Source of the DNA: a virus
Virus record (IMG/VR): IMGVR_UViG_3300010354_000818
Coordinates: 1-21,389 of that record
Direction: 5' to 3' (one strand)
DNA: 21,389 bases
In this document: positions 1 through 6,600 of the stretch, one piece after another
Numbering within the stretch: position 1 is the stretch's first letter
Layout of the letters: every line of letters starts with the position of its first letter
The notes under the pieces: model-generated
The model's input: only the letters and a program-made list of their open reading frames with translations
Told to the model about the DNA's origin: nothing
Database searches by the model: none
Made by a program: the position numbers and the translations under genes

Positions 1-246
1 ACAGGGCACTTGAACCTGTGTGGGTTTTGAATTGGTTTCGCCTTTGACACCAGCGAAAGGCAATTTAATCATTGCTCGCTCAATCCAGAAAAATGTGTTG
101 TTGGTGTCACCGTCTGGAAGGAAACGAACTGTAGTAGTTGTGCCTTCTGCGATGTTCCAGTGTGGAAAAATGGCGTTGTCGCCGGTTGATAGAGTCTGCT
201 GACTCGATTGTTGAAGTTTTGCCCTGATCTCTGCTAAAGTTGCCAT
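1..246 (-). CDS. 32: gp32-like single-stranded DNA-binding protein, N-terminal part (cut by window edge)
   Basis: An open frame starts at the ATG complementary to 244-246 and runs off the left edge after 82 codons without a stop. The protein begins MATLAEIRAKL and then has a stretch containing FPHWNIAEGTTTTVRFLPDG, followed by FFWIERAMIKLPFAG and a final VQVPC. The 'VRFLPDGD..NTFFW' core and a following Cys match what I remember of gp32 proteins in marine T4-like phages. Gp32 coats single-stranded DNA during replication, recombination and repair, and its Zn-binding core would lie just outside the window. A strong Shine-Dalgarno (AAGGAG) sits about seven bases before the start, and a terminator isolates the gene from upstream late genes. 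No late promoter is visible in its leader, which fits early or middle expression. Identification is from sequence memory of a partial protein. Confidence 0.8.
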   Translation of the reverse strand, partial: MATLAEIRAKLQQSSQQTLSTGDNAIFPHWNIAEGTTTTVRFLPDGDTNNTFFWIERAMIKLPFAGVKGETNSKPTQVQVPC

Positions 247-384
247 AATGTTTCTCCTTAATGTTGTGCCTTTAGTTTTTTTGCCACTTCTTTCTAGCCC
301 ACTGACTAAAAAGAAAAAGTGCGTAGTTGTTATTCTACGCACTTCTATTTAGTATGTCAATCTATTAGAGTAGGGAAAATAGGG
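247..384 (-). other. Intergenic region between the 635-residue gene and gp32
   Basis: This 138-base gap holds the intrinsic terminator at 311-344 and the gp32 leader with AAGGAG. I found no TATAAATA late element and no convincing sigma-70 promoter pair, so the promoter that drives gp32 is not identified. Confidence 0.6.
311..344 (-). terminator. Rho-independent terminator downstream of the 635-residue gene
   Basis: A perfect 10-bp stem (AAGTGCGTAG at 317-326 with CTACGCACTT at 335-344) encloses an 8-base loop. Read on the minus strand, the stem is followed by TTTCTTTTT. It lies about 40 bases past the stop of the 635-residue gene and separates the late packaging block from gp32. Confidence 0.9.
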
Positions 385-2292
385 TTATTTTGCCAATCCT
401 GAAAGTTTGAGAATTCTATCCATTTCGCCTTCCGCCACACCTTCATCACCTTTGAGATTACCCATGTCCTTTGCCCTCTGTAACATATCGTAACGATCTT
501 TGAAACCTTTGACCCCAGGTTTAATGTTGGCAGCATCAGCACGATCACCATAGGTCTTATTTTTCAAATGTTTCAATGTGGTCTGTGCCTGGTGGCTGTG
601 GGGTGTTCCTTCGTTGTCTTTTTCACCCATAAGTCTATCTCCTCTATGGCGTTGTGACCACTCTTGGGTAAGTTTGGTCATAAATTTTTCTGCTAGTTGT
701 CTAGCCTGTTGTCCCATTTCATCACCAAACTTTTCACTGATGGCTTTTTCTACATCAATGGCAATACCTTCTTCACTGCGGAATGGTCCTACATTAGGAT
801 TGTCTCTATTATAGAAACTTTTAACAATTTTAGCAACTTCACCTATTACCGCTTTCATGTCACGATCTTCTGCCACAGGTTGTGGTTGCTCTGCTGGTTG
901 TGCTGGTTGTAATACCTGAGCCAACCCTGGGAACTTTTGTTGATTTTCTGGTTTTGCTGCCCATGGTGCTATGACGTCATTGATAGGATCAGCACCGGGA
1001 TTGATACGAGCCTGGTCTTTGAGATTGTCTGCCAGTTCGGGACTTTCGACGCCGTATTCGCTGAAGAAACGCACTACCTCATCTGCTGCCATTTCATCAC
1101 TAAGTGTAAATGGTTGTGGAAGTTCCTGGAGAGCCTGTGCTAGTTGTTCTACATCAAATTCCGTACTGGCGGCGTCTTCTGCCCACTCTGCGAATGCCTG
1201 ATCTAGTTTGCCTGGTGCGAGATTTTCAGTTGCCTGTTCTTGTGTCTCTGACTCTGCTGTGTCGGTTTCACTTACATATGATTCTAAATCTACTCGATTG
1301 GCCTCACTCATAATACGATGTAATAAGGGGAAATATTGACTCAGTGCCTCTTGATAGTTTTTCTCTGTGAATTTTGCCTTGTAGTCTTCCATTGTGACAG
1401 CGTCTAATTCTGCCTGTAGTCCATCATCTTCTGTTGCTGTAAATTCCGAGATCCATGATTCATAATAGGGGCGCTTGCTCAAACTCTCTAATTGTGCCTT
1501 TAATTCTTGTAGTCGGCCTATGGCCCTTTCTGTTATTCCCAATGCGTCGTCATGTAGAGTAGCGCCACGAACTGTTTTTTGAAATTCACTTAATTGAGCA
1601 ATTTCTTCGCTCATACGAATGATTGCCTTGCCTGCTGGATCATGTGGAGCACCACCATGATCTACGTGTTGTGCCATGGCAAATGCGCCTGCTGGATGAA
1701 TGAAAGGATATTTAAATCTTTCTCCATCCTTGTTCTGTATAAAAATTGCCTTGATGTTTTTACGCTGACTGCGAGCACCTGGGAATGTTTCTTCCACTGG
1801 TTTGTTGTGTCTAATAATGACTTCTGTGCGACCTTTTACCGCACGACTGGTTTTAGAACTGCTACGACCGTTCCAGCGTCCTTCTGCTATGCTTGTCATA
1901 TCTTCTTCCTTGGGGCCCTGAGTGGCTGCTAGATGTTGAAAATCATTTTTATCTAAGTTAGTTTTGGCAATGTCTCTGGTGTCAAATCTCAATAATCTAC
2001 GCATGGCAAAATAGCGCATTTCTTTGAGAAAATCATACCATAACTTCTTGCCCATGGGATCCTGTCCCTCTGTGATACCCTGGCTGTAATATACCTTGAG
2101 ACTGCCTAGATCATTTAGACTGATACTGACACGCCCTAGATCTACACCTTCTCTGATAAAATCAAAGTCAAAAAATCTTGCTTCTGCTGGGTCTATGGTC
2201 ACTGCGCCTGTTTCGTCGCCCATTTCAAGATTTGAGAAACGGCTGCGAACTTTGTCAAATAGATCTTGGCTGATAATCTGTATAGGTTTCAT
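385..2292 (-). CDS. Conserved T4-like phage protein of unknown function, 635 aa
   Basis: I do not recognise a functional domain. The sequence resembles a protein I recall as widespread in uncultured marine T4-like phages next to gp17, for example its 'GRWNGRSSSKTSRAVKG' and 'KDGERFKYPFIHPAGAFAMA' stretches. Residues 1-300 look folded and basic-aromatic. Residues ~340-480 are acidic and rich in Gln, Pro and Ala (QPAQPAEQPQPVAEDRD), probably a flexible linker. The C-terminus is Lys/Gly-rich and ends in EGEMDRILKLSGLAK, a tail style seen in myophage structural and core proteins. There is no signal peptide or membrane segment. It follows gp17 by 12 bases, and a near-late element (AATAAATA) ends 6 bases before the ATG with no Shine-Dalgarno. 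Late, virion- or packaging-linked expression is inferred; enzymatic function is unknown. Base composition is clearly richer in G+C than the right part of the window. Confidence 0.8.
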   Translation of the reverse strand: MKPIQIISQDLFDKVRSRFSNLEMGDETGAVTIDPAEARFFDFDFIREGVDLGRVSISLNDLGSLKVYYSQGITEGQDPMGKKLWYDFLKEMRYFAMRRLLRFDTRDIAKTNLDKNDFQHLAATQGPKEEDMTSIAEGRWNGRSSSKTSRAVKGRTEVIIRHNKPVEETFPGARSQRKNIKAIFIQNKDGERFKYPFIHPAGAFAMAQHVDHGGAPHDPAGKAIIRMSEEIAQLSEFQKTVRGATLHDDALGITERAIGRLQELKAQLESLSKRPYYESWISEFTATEDDGLQAELDAVTMEDYKAKFTEKNYQEALSQYFPLLHRIMSEANRVDLESYVSETDTAESETQEQATENLAPGKLDQAFAEWAEDAASTEFDVEQLAQALQELPQPFTLSDEMAADEVVRFFSEYGVESPELADNLKDQARINPGADPINDVIAPWAAKPENQQKFPGLAQVLQPAQPAEQPQPVAEDRDMKAVIGEVAKIVKSFYNRDNPNVGPFRSEEGIAIDVEKAISEKFGDEMGQQARQLAEKFMTKLTQEWSQRHRGDRLMGEKDNEGTPHSHQAQTTLKHLKNKTYGDRADAANIKPGVKGFKDRYDMLQRAKDMGNLKGDEGVAEGEMDRILKLSGLAK

Positions 2293-2298
2293 AATGTA

Positions 2299-2306
2299 TA
2301 TTTATT
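2299..2306 (-). promoter_or_regulatory. Late-promoter-like element AATAAATA before the 635-residue gene
   Basis: The minus strand reads TAATAAATATACATTATG: one mismatch from TATAAATA, six bases before the start codon. It overlaps the stop codon of gp17. By analogy with T4 late promoters, where the octamer spans about -13 to -6, transcription would begin at or next to the ATG. Confidence 0.5.
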
Positions 2307-3885
2307 AGTGACTTATGTAAATGGGCATGGGCATAATCCACTCATCTTCTCGTTCTTCACGCATTTTATCATAGATAGCAGGATCCCACTCCTGTAGCAT
2401 CATGACCATGCGTAGAGCCAACAACATACTGCTGACCAAGTCATCTGTGGCGCCAACTTTGCCCTCAAAACTCATGCCCTTAGCCACGTAGGTCTTTAAT
2501 TCACTGACCAAGGGCTTACTATAGATCTTAAGACGATCACTTTCAATTAAGTGCTTTAACTTGGCACAGATTGAGATCTTGGCTGAATGTGTGGTGTTAA
2601 ATCCCTTGCGGAAACGGCGAATATGACCCTTCTTGATTGGCTCACTGAGAAACAGACCCGGTATGCTTTCTTCACCTATTTCACTGATGGCTACTAATGC
2701 TGCTTCTCCTACAGAATTGTTTTCCACGCTGAAGTAGAGATTAGCCTGACTGCCCTGTTTGGCACATTCGTCATTGATAAAATTACAGATATCTCTTAGA
2801 ATACGTACCTGTCCCTGTATGGTGGTCAGATTATGCTGCCATTCTGCCGCCTGTTCGAAACTGGGTATTTCTAAAACCTGTATCGCAGCAGGATCACCAC
2901 CTGTGCCTAGGCTAGGATCCAGTGCTACAATATAAGTAGAGTTAGGTTTTACCTTTTTATACCAACGGCATTGCCCTGCTCGCATCCATGGTTCTTTGCC
3001 TTCAAGCGTGGCTAATTTTATACTGCTGATCAGGGTTTCATCAAATACTAGGAATTCACATTCGTGCTCGCGACGGAAGCGTTCTTCTCCAATACTAGCA
3101 CGTTCCATTTCTGCCCAGGTTTCGTCCCTATCTGGGTGCTCACTCCAATGTGATCTAAACGGGAAAAAACCATTTCTCCCTACTTCTGTAGTATTACCAT
3201 GCTCATCAAATCTATAACTAGCGTCCTTCCAGATTAAAGCAAACTGATCTTCGTCCGAGTTTGGCGTTGAAGTAATAATAGCTTTACCACCTGTGGCCAG
3301 TGTAGGACGAATTGAAGTCCAGAATTCTGTAGCAATGTTAGGTGGGACGAAGGCAAACTCATCAGCATATAGTAAGGAAAGACTCATACCACGACCAGTT
3401 GTTTCTGTTGTAGTCTGTGCTACAATACGTGATCCGTTGTCAAATTCTATGCTTTCTTTGTTATAACTTGTCACACCACAACGAATATGATCTGGACAAA
3501 ATTCGTAACCATATCTTACCCTTGTCATAATTTCTTTTGCGCCAGTATATTTGTGTGCTGCTATAAGTATTGTACTGTCTGGGATAAACATAGCGAACCA
3601 TAGTAAATACCCTGCTGCTGTTGTAGTTTTACCTGTTTGACGAGGAAGCAAATTTACATTAAATCTATGATTGTGATAACTGTCTACTAACCTGCGTTGG
3701 TAATCAAAAGGTTCAAATAATAGTTTGCCTTTAACTGGGTGTTGAATGTAAAAAAAGTTTTTGAGAAAATAATGTGGCCCCGATTTCTGATCTGAGCAGG
3801 CTATGAGGTCGTCAATTTCCTGCTGTGTCCATTTTTGCTGAACATTAGCATTTTTAACTAGTTTATAATCTTTTGTTAATGCCAT
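2305..3885 (-). CDS. 17: Terminase large subunit (packaging ATPase and nuclease)
   Basis: This is the packaging motor that docks on the portal, pumps DNA into the prohead with ATP and cuts the concatemer. The N-terminal ATPase shows Walker A PRQTGKTT (81-88), Walker B LLYADE (171-176) and the coupling motif TSTPN (205-209). The C-terminal RNase-H-like nuclease has the expected three acidic sites: D323 in ALDPSLG, E388 in SVENNS, and D481/D482 in GATDDLVSS, matching the spacing of T4 gp17 D401/E458/D542. At 526 residues it is somewhat shorter than T4 gp17 (610). It is preceded by a terminator and then a late-like element 5 bases from the ATG, with no Shine-Dalgarno, so it appears to be its own late unit. 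Unlike T4, gp16 is not adjacent: two genes lie between. Confidence 0.97.
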   Translation of the reverse strand: MALTKDYKLVKNANVQQKWTQQEIDDLIACSDQKSGPHYFLKNFFYIQHPVKGKLLFEPFDYQRRLVDSYHNHRFNVNLLPRQTGKTTTAAGYLLWFAMFIPDSTILIAAHKYTGAKEIMTRVRYGYEFCPDHIRCGVTSYNKESIEFDNGSRIVAQTTTETTGRGMSLSLLYADEFAFVPPNIATEFWTSIRPTLATGGKAIITSTPNSDEDQFALIWKDASYRFDEHGNTTEVGRNGFFPFRSHWSEHPDRDETWAEMERASIGEERFRREHECEFLVFDETLISSIKLATLEGKEPWMRAGQCRWYKKVKPNSTYIVALDPSLGTGGDPAAIQVLEIPSFEQAAEWQHNLTTIQGQVRILRDICNFINDECAKQGSQANLYFSVENNSVGEAALVAISEIGEESIPGLFLSEPIKKGHIRRFRKGFNTTHSAKISICAKLKHLIESDRLKIYSKPLVSELKTYVAKGMSFEGKVGATDDLVSSMLLALRMVMMLQEWDPAIYDKMREEREDEWIMPMPIYISH

Positions 3886-3890
3886 GTAAT

Positions 3891-3898
3891 TATTTACT
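3891..3898 (-). promoter_or_regulatory. Late-promoter-like element AGTAAATA before gp17
   Basis: The minus strand reads CAGTAAATAATTACATG. The element has two mismatches from TATAAATA but keeps the AAATA core, and it ends 5 bases before the gp17 start. It directly follows the terminator of the upstream gene. No Shine-Dalgarno is present. Confidence 0.45.
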
Positions 3899-3927
3899 GA
3901 AAAAAATAGCCCCCTAAGGGGCTATTT
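3898..3927 (-). terminator. Rho-independent terminator between the 251-residue gene and gp17
   Basis: A perfect 10-bp stem (AAATAGCCCC at 3904-3913 with GGGGCTATTT at 3918-3927) has a 4-base loop. On the minus strand it is followed by a run of Ts. It closes the gp16-side transcript before gp17. Confidence 0.92.
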
Positions 3928-3945
3928 GGTGAAAATGTTTATTTT

Positions 3946-4701
3946 TCACTCATTGACAAATTTGCGATATTCTGCAAATAGGTCTGTTTCAATTTGCTCC
4001 ATCGTTCTAGTATAGGGGTTGCCGCCACCGTTTACTTTGCTGGCTTCGCTGTCGCCTTTGCTGTTCATGTCGTTGCCAGTTGGAGTCATACTATCATATC
4101 CCGAAGTTTCAGGATCTGGTTCATTATCAAACTCTTTTACTTCGTCATCTTCCTCGTCATCACCGGGGTTTAATTTATCAATCATACTACGCATGATATC
4201 TGTATTATCGCCATCCATGCCATCACTACCGTCAGTACTGACTTCGGCAGGTGGAGCAGCATCTCCTGGCATATCCATGGGTTCCGCAATGTCATCTCCA
4301 TGATCATGATGTCCTTGACCTGCCAATGTCATGATATCACGTAACATAGCACTGAGTTCGTCGCCGCTGTCTGCTGTGATATTGATACTTGCCGGTGTAT
4401 GATGGTCATTCATTCCACCCATGGGCATCATGCCACATTCATCAACTTGTTCTTCATCAAACATATCTTCTTTTTTGATGTCGCCTGTGCCTTTGCCATT
4501 TATTTTGATTTCTTGACCTTTTGGTGTGTTTTGAACTGCCAGTCCATAGGCATTACCTTCATTTGGTTCTTCATCAACGTGATCTTCTTTATTACTTTTG
4601 TTTTCTGCTACACCCTTATTTAGAATAGGAGTATCTTTATAAACTCGAGGATTATCGGCGTCAAGTTCTGCTAATCTTTTTAATACATCTAACATTTGCA
4701 T
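3946..4701 (-). CDS. Acidic, largely disordered conserved phage protein, 251 aa
   Basis: Function is not recognised. The protein is strongly acidic and low in complexity, with runs such as GDDEEDDEVKEFDNE and Met/His-rich patches (MMPMGGMNDHH; GHHDHGDD). One probably folded segment, ASINITADSGDELSAMLRDIM (start given only; residues ~104-125), resembles a short motif I recall in marine T4-like phage proteins near gp17. The C-terminal YTRTMEQIETDLFAEYRKFVNE stretch (~230-251) looks helical. Starts at the first of two close Met codons, with AAGGAAAT as ribosome site. It lies two bases after the 197-residue gene and is followed by a terminator, so it ends the gp16 operon. The acidic character resembles prohead core or scaffold components, but that is inference only. 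Confidence 0.75.
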   Translation of the reverse strand: MQMLDVLKRLAELDADNPRVYKDTPILNKGVAENKSNKEDHVDEEPNEGNAYGLAVQNTPKGQEIKINGKGTGDIKKEDMFDEEQVDECGMMPMGGMNDHHTPASINITADSGDELSAMLRDIMTLAGQGHHDHGDDIAEPMDMPGDAAPPAEVSTDGSDGMDGDNTDIMRSMIDKLNPGDDEEDDEVKEFDNEPDPETSGYDSMTPTGNDMNSKGDSEASKVNGGGNPYTRTMEQIETDLFAEYRKFVNE

Positions 4702-4703
4702 AG

Positions 4704-5297
4704 TTATTTCCTTAACGGGTTATAGTCCGTTGGTTGAATTGGACTTTGCGTGCCTGCAGGGGAATCTGTATTAAATTTAGCATCACCCTCAGTAGGTCTT
4801 TGCTCACCACGCTCTTTGCGTTGTAGTCTAAGAATATCGTTTAATTCTTTAACAAAACCGGTGTTATATTTGTCACCATAATAATCTTCAAATTTAGCAT
4901 TAGGTGCTTCACTGTAATTAGGATCATCTAACAAAGCACCTTTACGTTCAGGAGCAGGAGTTTGATATTCTTCACTTGGCTCTCCTGGACGTCGCACAAC
5001 AATATGGCTAGAATGCCTCTTTAATGCTTGAGCTACAATTTCTGTTAGTTCATGTTGTGTAGCAGGGTAATCTAAACTAACCTCGTAAATATTAACTTCT
5101 ACATTTTTTACGCTAGGAAAATCTAACGGAAGTTGCTGAATAGGAGTTTTTCCTGCTTTTTTAAAACTATTAGTAACAAATCTTTCCAAACAGGTTTTTA
5201 ATGCCGTCTCATGATCAGAAGACATTTCTCCAGCGATTTTTATTTTAAAATCGTAACGTTTTTGGCTTTCGGTAAGGTATTCGGTGAATGTTTTCAT
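4704..5297 (-). CDS. Conserved T4-like phage protein of unknown function, 197 aa
   Basis: No known domain is recognised. It starts MKTFTEYLTES, a leader style common to several virion-associated proteins of T4-like phages. A folded N-terminal half (~15-110) alternates beta and helix and ends in HIVVRRPGEPSEEY, similar to a conserved unknown I recall in cyanophage and pelagiphage genomes. The C-terminal half is polar and Pro/Gly-rich and ends DYNPLRK. It sits between gp16 and gp17 and partners the acidic 251-residue gene downstream (2-base gap). The late-type element AATAAATA, which overlaps the gp16 stop codon, ends 5 bases before the ATG, and no Shine-Dalgarno is seen. A packaging or head-assembly role is plausible from position only. 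Confidence 0.78.
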   Translation of the reverse strand: MKTFTEYLTESQKRYDFKIKIAGEMSSDHETALKTCLERFVTNSFKKAGKTPIQQLPLDFPSVKNVEVNIYEVSLDYPATQHELTEIVAQALKRHSSHIVVRRPGEPSEEYQTPAPERKGALLDDPNYSEAPNAKFEDYYGDKYNTGFVKELNDILRLQRKERGEQRPTEGDAKFNTDSPAGTQSPIQPTDYNPLRK

Positions 5298-5301
5298 ACA
5301 C

Positions 5302-5781
5302 TTATTTATTCAAAGTTTTAAGTTTTTCTAGAAGGCTATTCCTATCACTTATTACAAATCCTTGGGCATCAATAGGTTTATCTACTTCACTATGTTTTTT
5401 ATCTATAGCAAGTTTTTTTAACTGCAATTCTACCATTTTAAGTTTTTTATCAATTTTGGCACTCTTTGCCTGTATAGCAGCGGTCATCATATTAGCAGCA
5501 ACTTCGAACATTCTAGCACCATATCGAACTTCAACATTCATTCCTAGGTCCATTAGATCATCGTAAGCCTGTTCTGCTTTGCTAGCAAGAGCATCTAATT
5601 CACTATCCGCCATATCTCCTAATCCTACAACTCTAGGAAGTGCTGAAGATATTTTATCAAATTCTTCTAGTTTTTCTTTGAGATCTATAACTTCTGTTGA
5701 CACCTGGGGTGTTTGTTTAGGATCTAAATATGGTTCCTCAGAAGGTGAGATATTTAAAATTTGTTCTAGTTTTTTAGTCAT
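5302..5781 (-). CDS. 16: Terminase small subunit (gp16-like)
   Basis: The small terminase recognises the packaging substrate and regulates the gp17 ATPase, forming ring oligomers. At 159 residues it is close to T4 gp16 (164). It has the expected layout: a polar N-terminus, a central helical region with an alternating coiled-coil pattern (about 85-130, containing KIDKKLKMVELQLKKLAIDK), and a short C-terminal tail ending KLKTLNK. The segment LPRVVGLGD (48-56) before the helices resembles marine T4-like gp16. It lies just after gp4 (8-base gap) and before the 197-residue gene. No clear Shine-Dalgarno is present; the leader reads AGATAAGTAGTTTT. Identification rests on length, coiled coil and packaging context, and this family diverges strongly. 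Confidence 0.78.
   Translation of the reverse strand: MTKKLEQILNISPSEEPYLDPKQTPQVSTEVIDLKEKLEEFDKISSALPRVVGLGDMADSELDALASKAEQAYDDLMDLGMNVEVRYGARMFEVAANMMTAAIQAKSAKIDKKLKMVELQLKKLAIDKKHSEVDKPIDAQGFVISDRNSLLEKLKTLNK
5303..5310 (-). promoter_or_regulatory. Late-promoter-like element AATAAATA before the 197-residue gene
   Basis: The minus strand reads GAATAAATAAGTGTATG: one mismatch from TATAAATA, with 5 bases to the start codon. The stop codon of gp16 lies inside the element, so a reader could explain part of the motif by the coding sequence AAT AAA TAA. Confidence 0.45.
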
Positions 5782-5789
5782 AAAACTAC

Positions 5790-6233
5790 TTATCTTTTTC
5801 TACGTGGATTATGAAAGATATCGTTTTCGGTGATTACACGGAATTTCAAACCATGATTTCTTGCCCAATCACTTGCAGCTGACCATTTTGCTATATTTTT
5901 TACATATTGAGCTTGATTGTAGGCATTTTTTCCTATTTGTTCTTTAAGAGTTTGATTAGCAGGTTTTATTTCTATCAGTTCAGCATGTTGTTTCATATTT
6001 TTATCTAAGTATCTAATTAAAAAATCAGGCACGTAAACAGTTTGTTTACCTGTTAATGGATCTCTATATGGGATTTTCACAGGTTCGCTAGCCCATTCTT
6101 GTATAGAAGGATTATTGTCGCAAAAGATCATAAAAGTCATTTCCCAACTACTTCTATACATAGGGGATTTTCTACCTATATATTTTTCTGGATTTTGTAC
6201 TTTGTAAATGTCTTTAGCAAATTTTAAACTCAT
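5790..6233 (-). CDS. 4: Head completion protein with nuclease-like fold (gp4)
   Basis: T4 gp4 (also called gp50) is a head-completion protein required after packaging; it belongs to a TnsA-like restriction-endonuclease fold family. At 147 residues this matches T4 gp4 (150). The shared pattern is visible: YRSSWE (E31), then PVKIPY and VPDFLI (D70), and the LIEIKP motif (E88-x-K90). These form the E...D...ExK catalytic set of the fold. The C-terminus LKFRVITENDIF also matches T4 'IKFRILTEDGL'. The start overlaps the upstream stop (ATGA, 6230-6233), indicating translational coupling with the 122-residue protein. Assignment as gp4 is firm; whether it cuts DNA is not shown here. Confidence 0.9.
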   Translation of the reverse strand: MSLKFAKDIYKVQNPEKYIGRKSPMYRSSWEMTFMIFCDNNPSIQEWASEPVKIPYRDPLTGKQTVYVPDFLIRYLDKNMKQHAELIEIKPANQTLKEQIGKNAYNQAQYVKNIAKWSAASDWARNHGLKFRVITENDIFHNPRRKR

Positions 6234-6598
6234 GCAATTATATTTCTTTGAACTTCTGGGTTAATAACAAAATTAGGAGAAAAACCTAAACTACTACTCT
6301 TATAACGATTATAATTTAATATTTCAGCAACTATGCCAGACAATTCTATTTGATTCAAAGATCTCATGCTGTCGAGTATTTGTATAGGATTATACCCATC
6401 CTGTTTTGCCTGACTAATAATAACTTCACTTATCAATTCTGACGCCACTCGATCGAAACCATTTGAAGTAAAGAATCCTATCATGGCACTATATATTGAA
6501 GGATTTGTACTTCCTTTTATGGTTTGATAGCCTTCAAATTCTTGAATAGTTTTATTTTTTGAAGTTATATAAGGTAAGTTAGTATAATTTGCTCTCAT
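6230..6598 (-). CDS. Small conserved phage protein of unknown function, 122 aa
   Basis: No family is recognised. The protein is mostly helical in the middle (PSIYSAMIGFFTSNGFDRVA, then an Ile-rich helix and DGYNPIQILDSM). It has polar ends, with a C-terminal FSPNFVINPEVQRNIIA tail. It lies two bases after the gp19-like gene and overlaps gp4 by four bases, so the three are probably one transcript. The T4 genes in this neighbourhood are 3, 2 and 4, but I cannot align it with any of them, nor with gp53. There is no signal peptide or membrane segment. A structural or assembly role is inferred from context alone. Confidence 0.7.
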   Translation of the reverse strand: MRANYTNLPYITSKNKTIQEFEGYQTIKGSTNPSIYSAMIGFFTSNGFDRVASELISEVIISQAKQDGYNPIQILDSMRSLNQIELSGIVAEILNYNRYKSSSLGFSPNFVINPEVQRNIIA

Positions 6599-6600
6599 TT

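Noticed and set aside
937-1932. Plus-strand reading frames (for example 1594-1932) inside the 635-aa gene
   Set aside because: They are antisense shadows: no ribosome site, Cys/Trp-rich random-looking products, and the minus-strand gene has clear coding character.
4399-4623. Plus-strand frame of 74 codons with a hydrophobic product, a possible membrane peptide
   Set aside because: It is the reverse of an acidic low-complexity coding stretch; Asp/Glu codons read in reverse give hydrophobic residues. No ribosome site.
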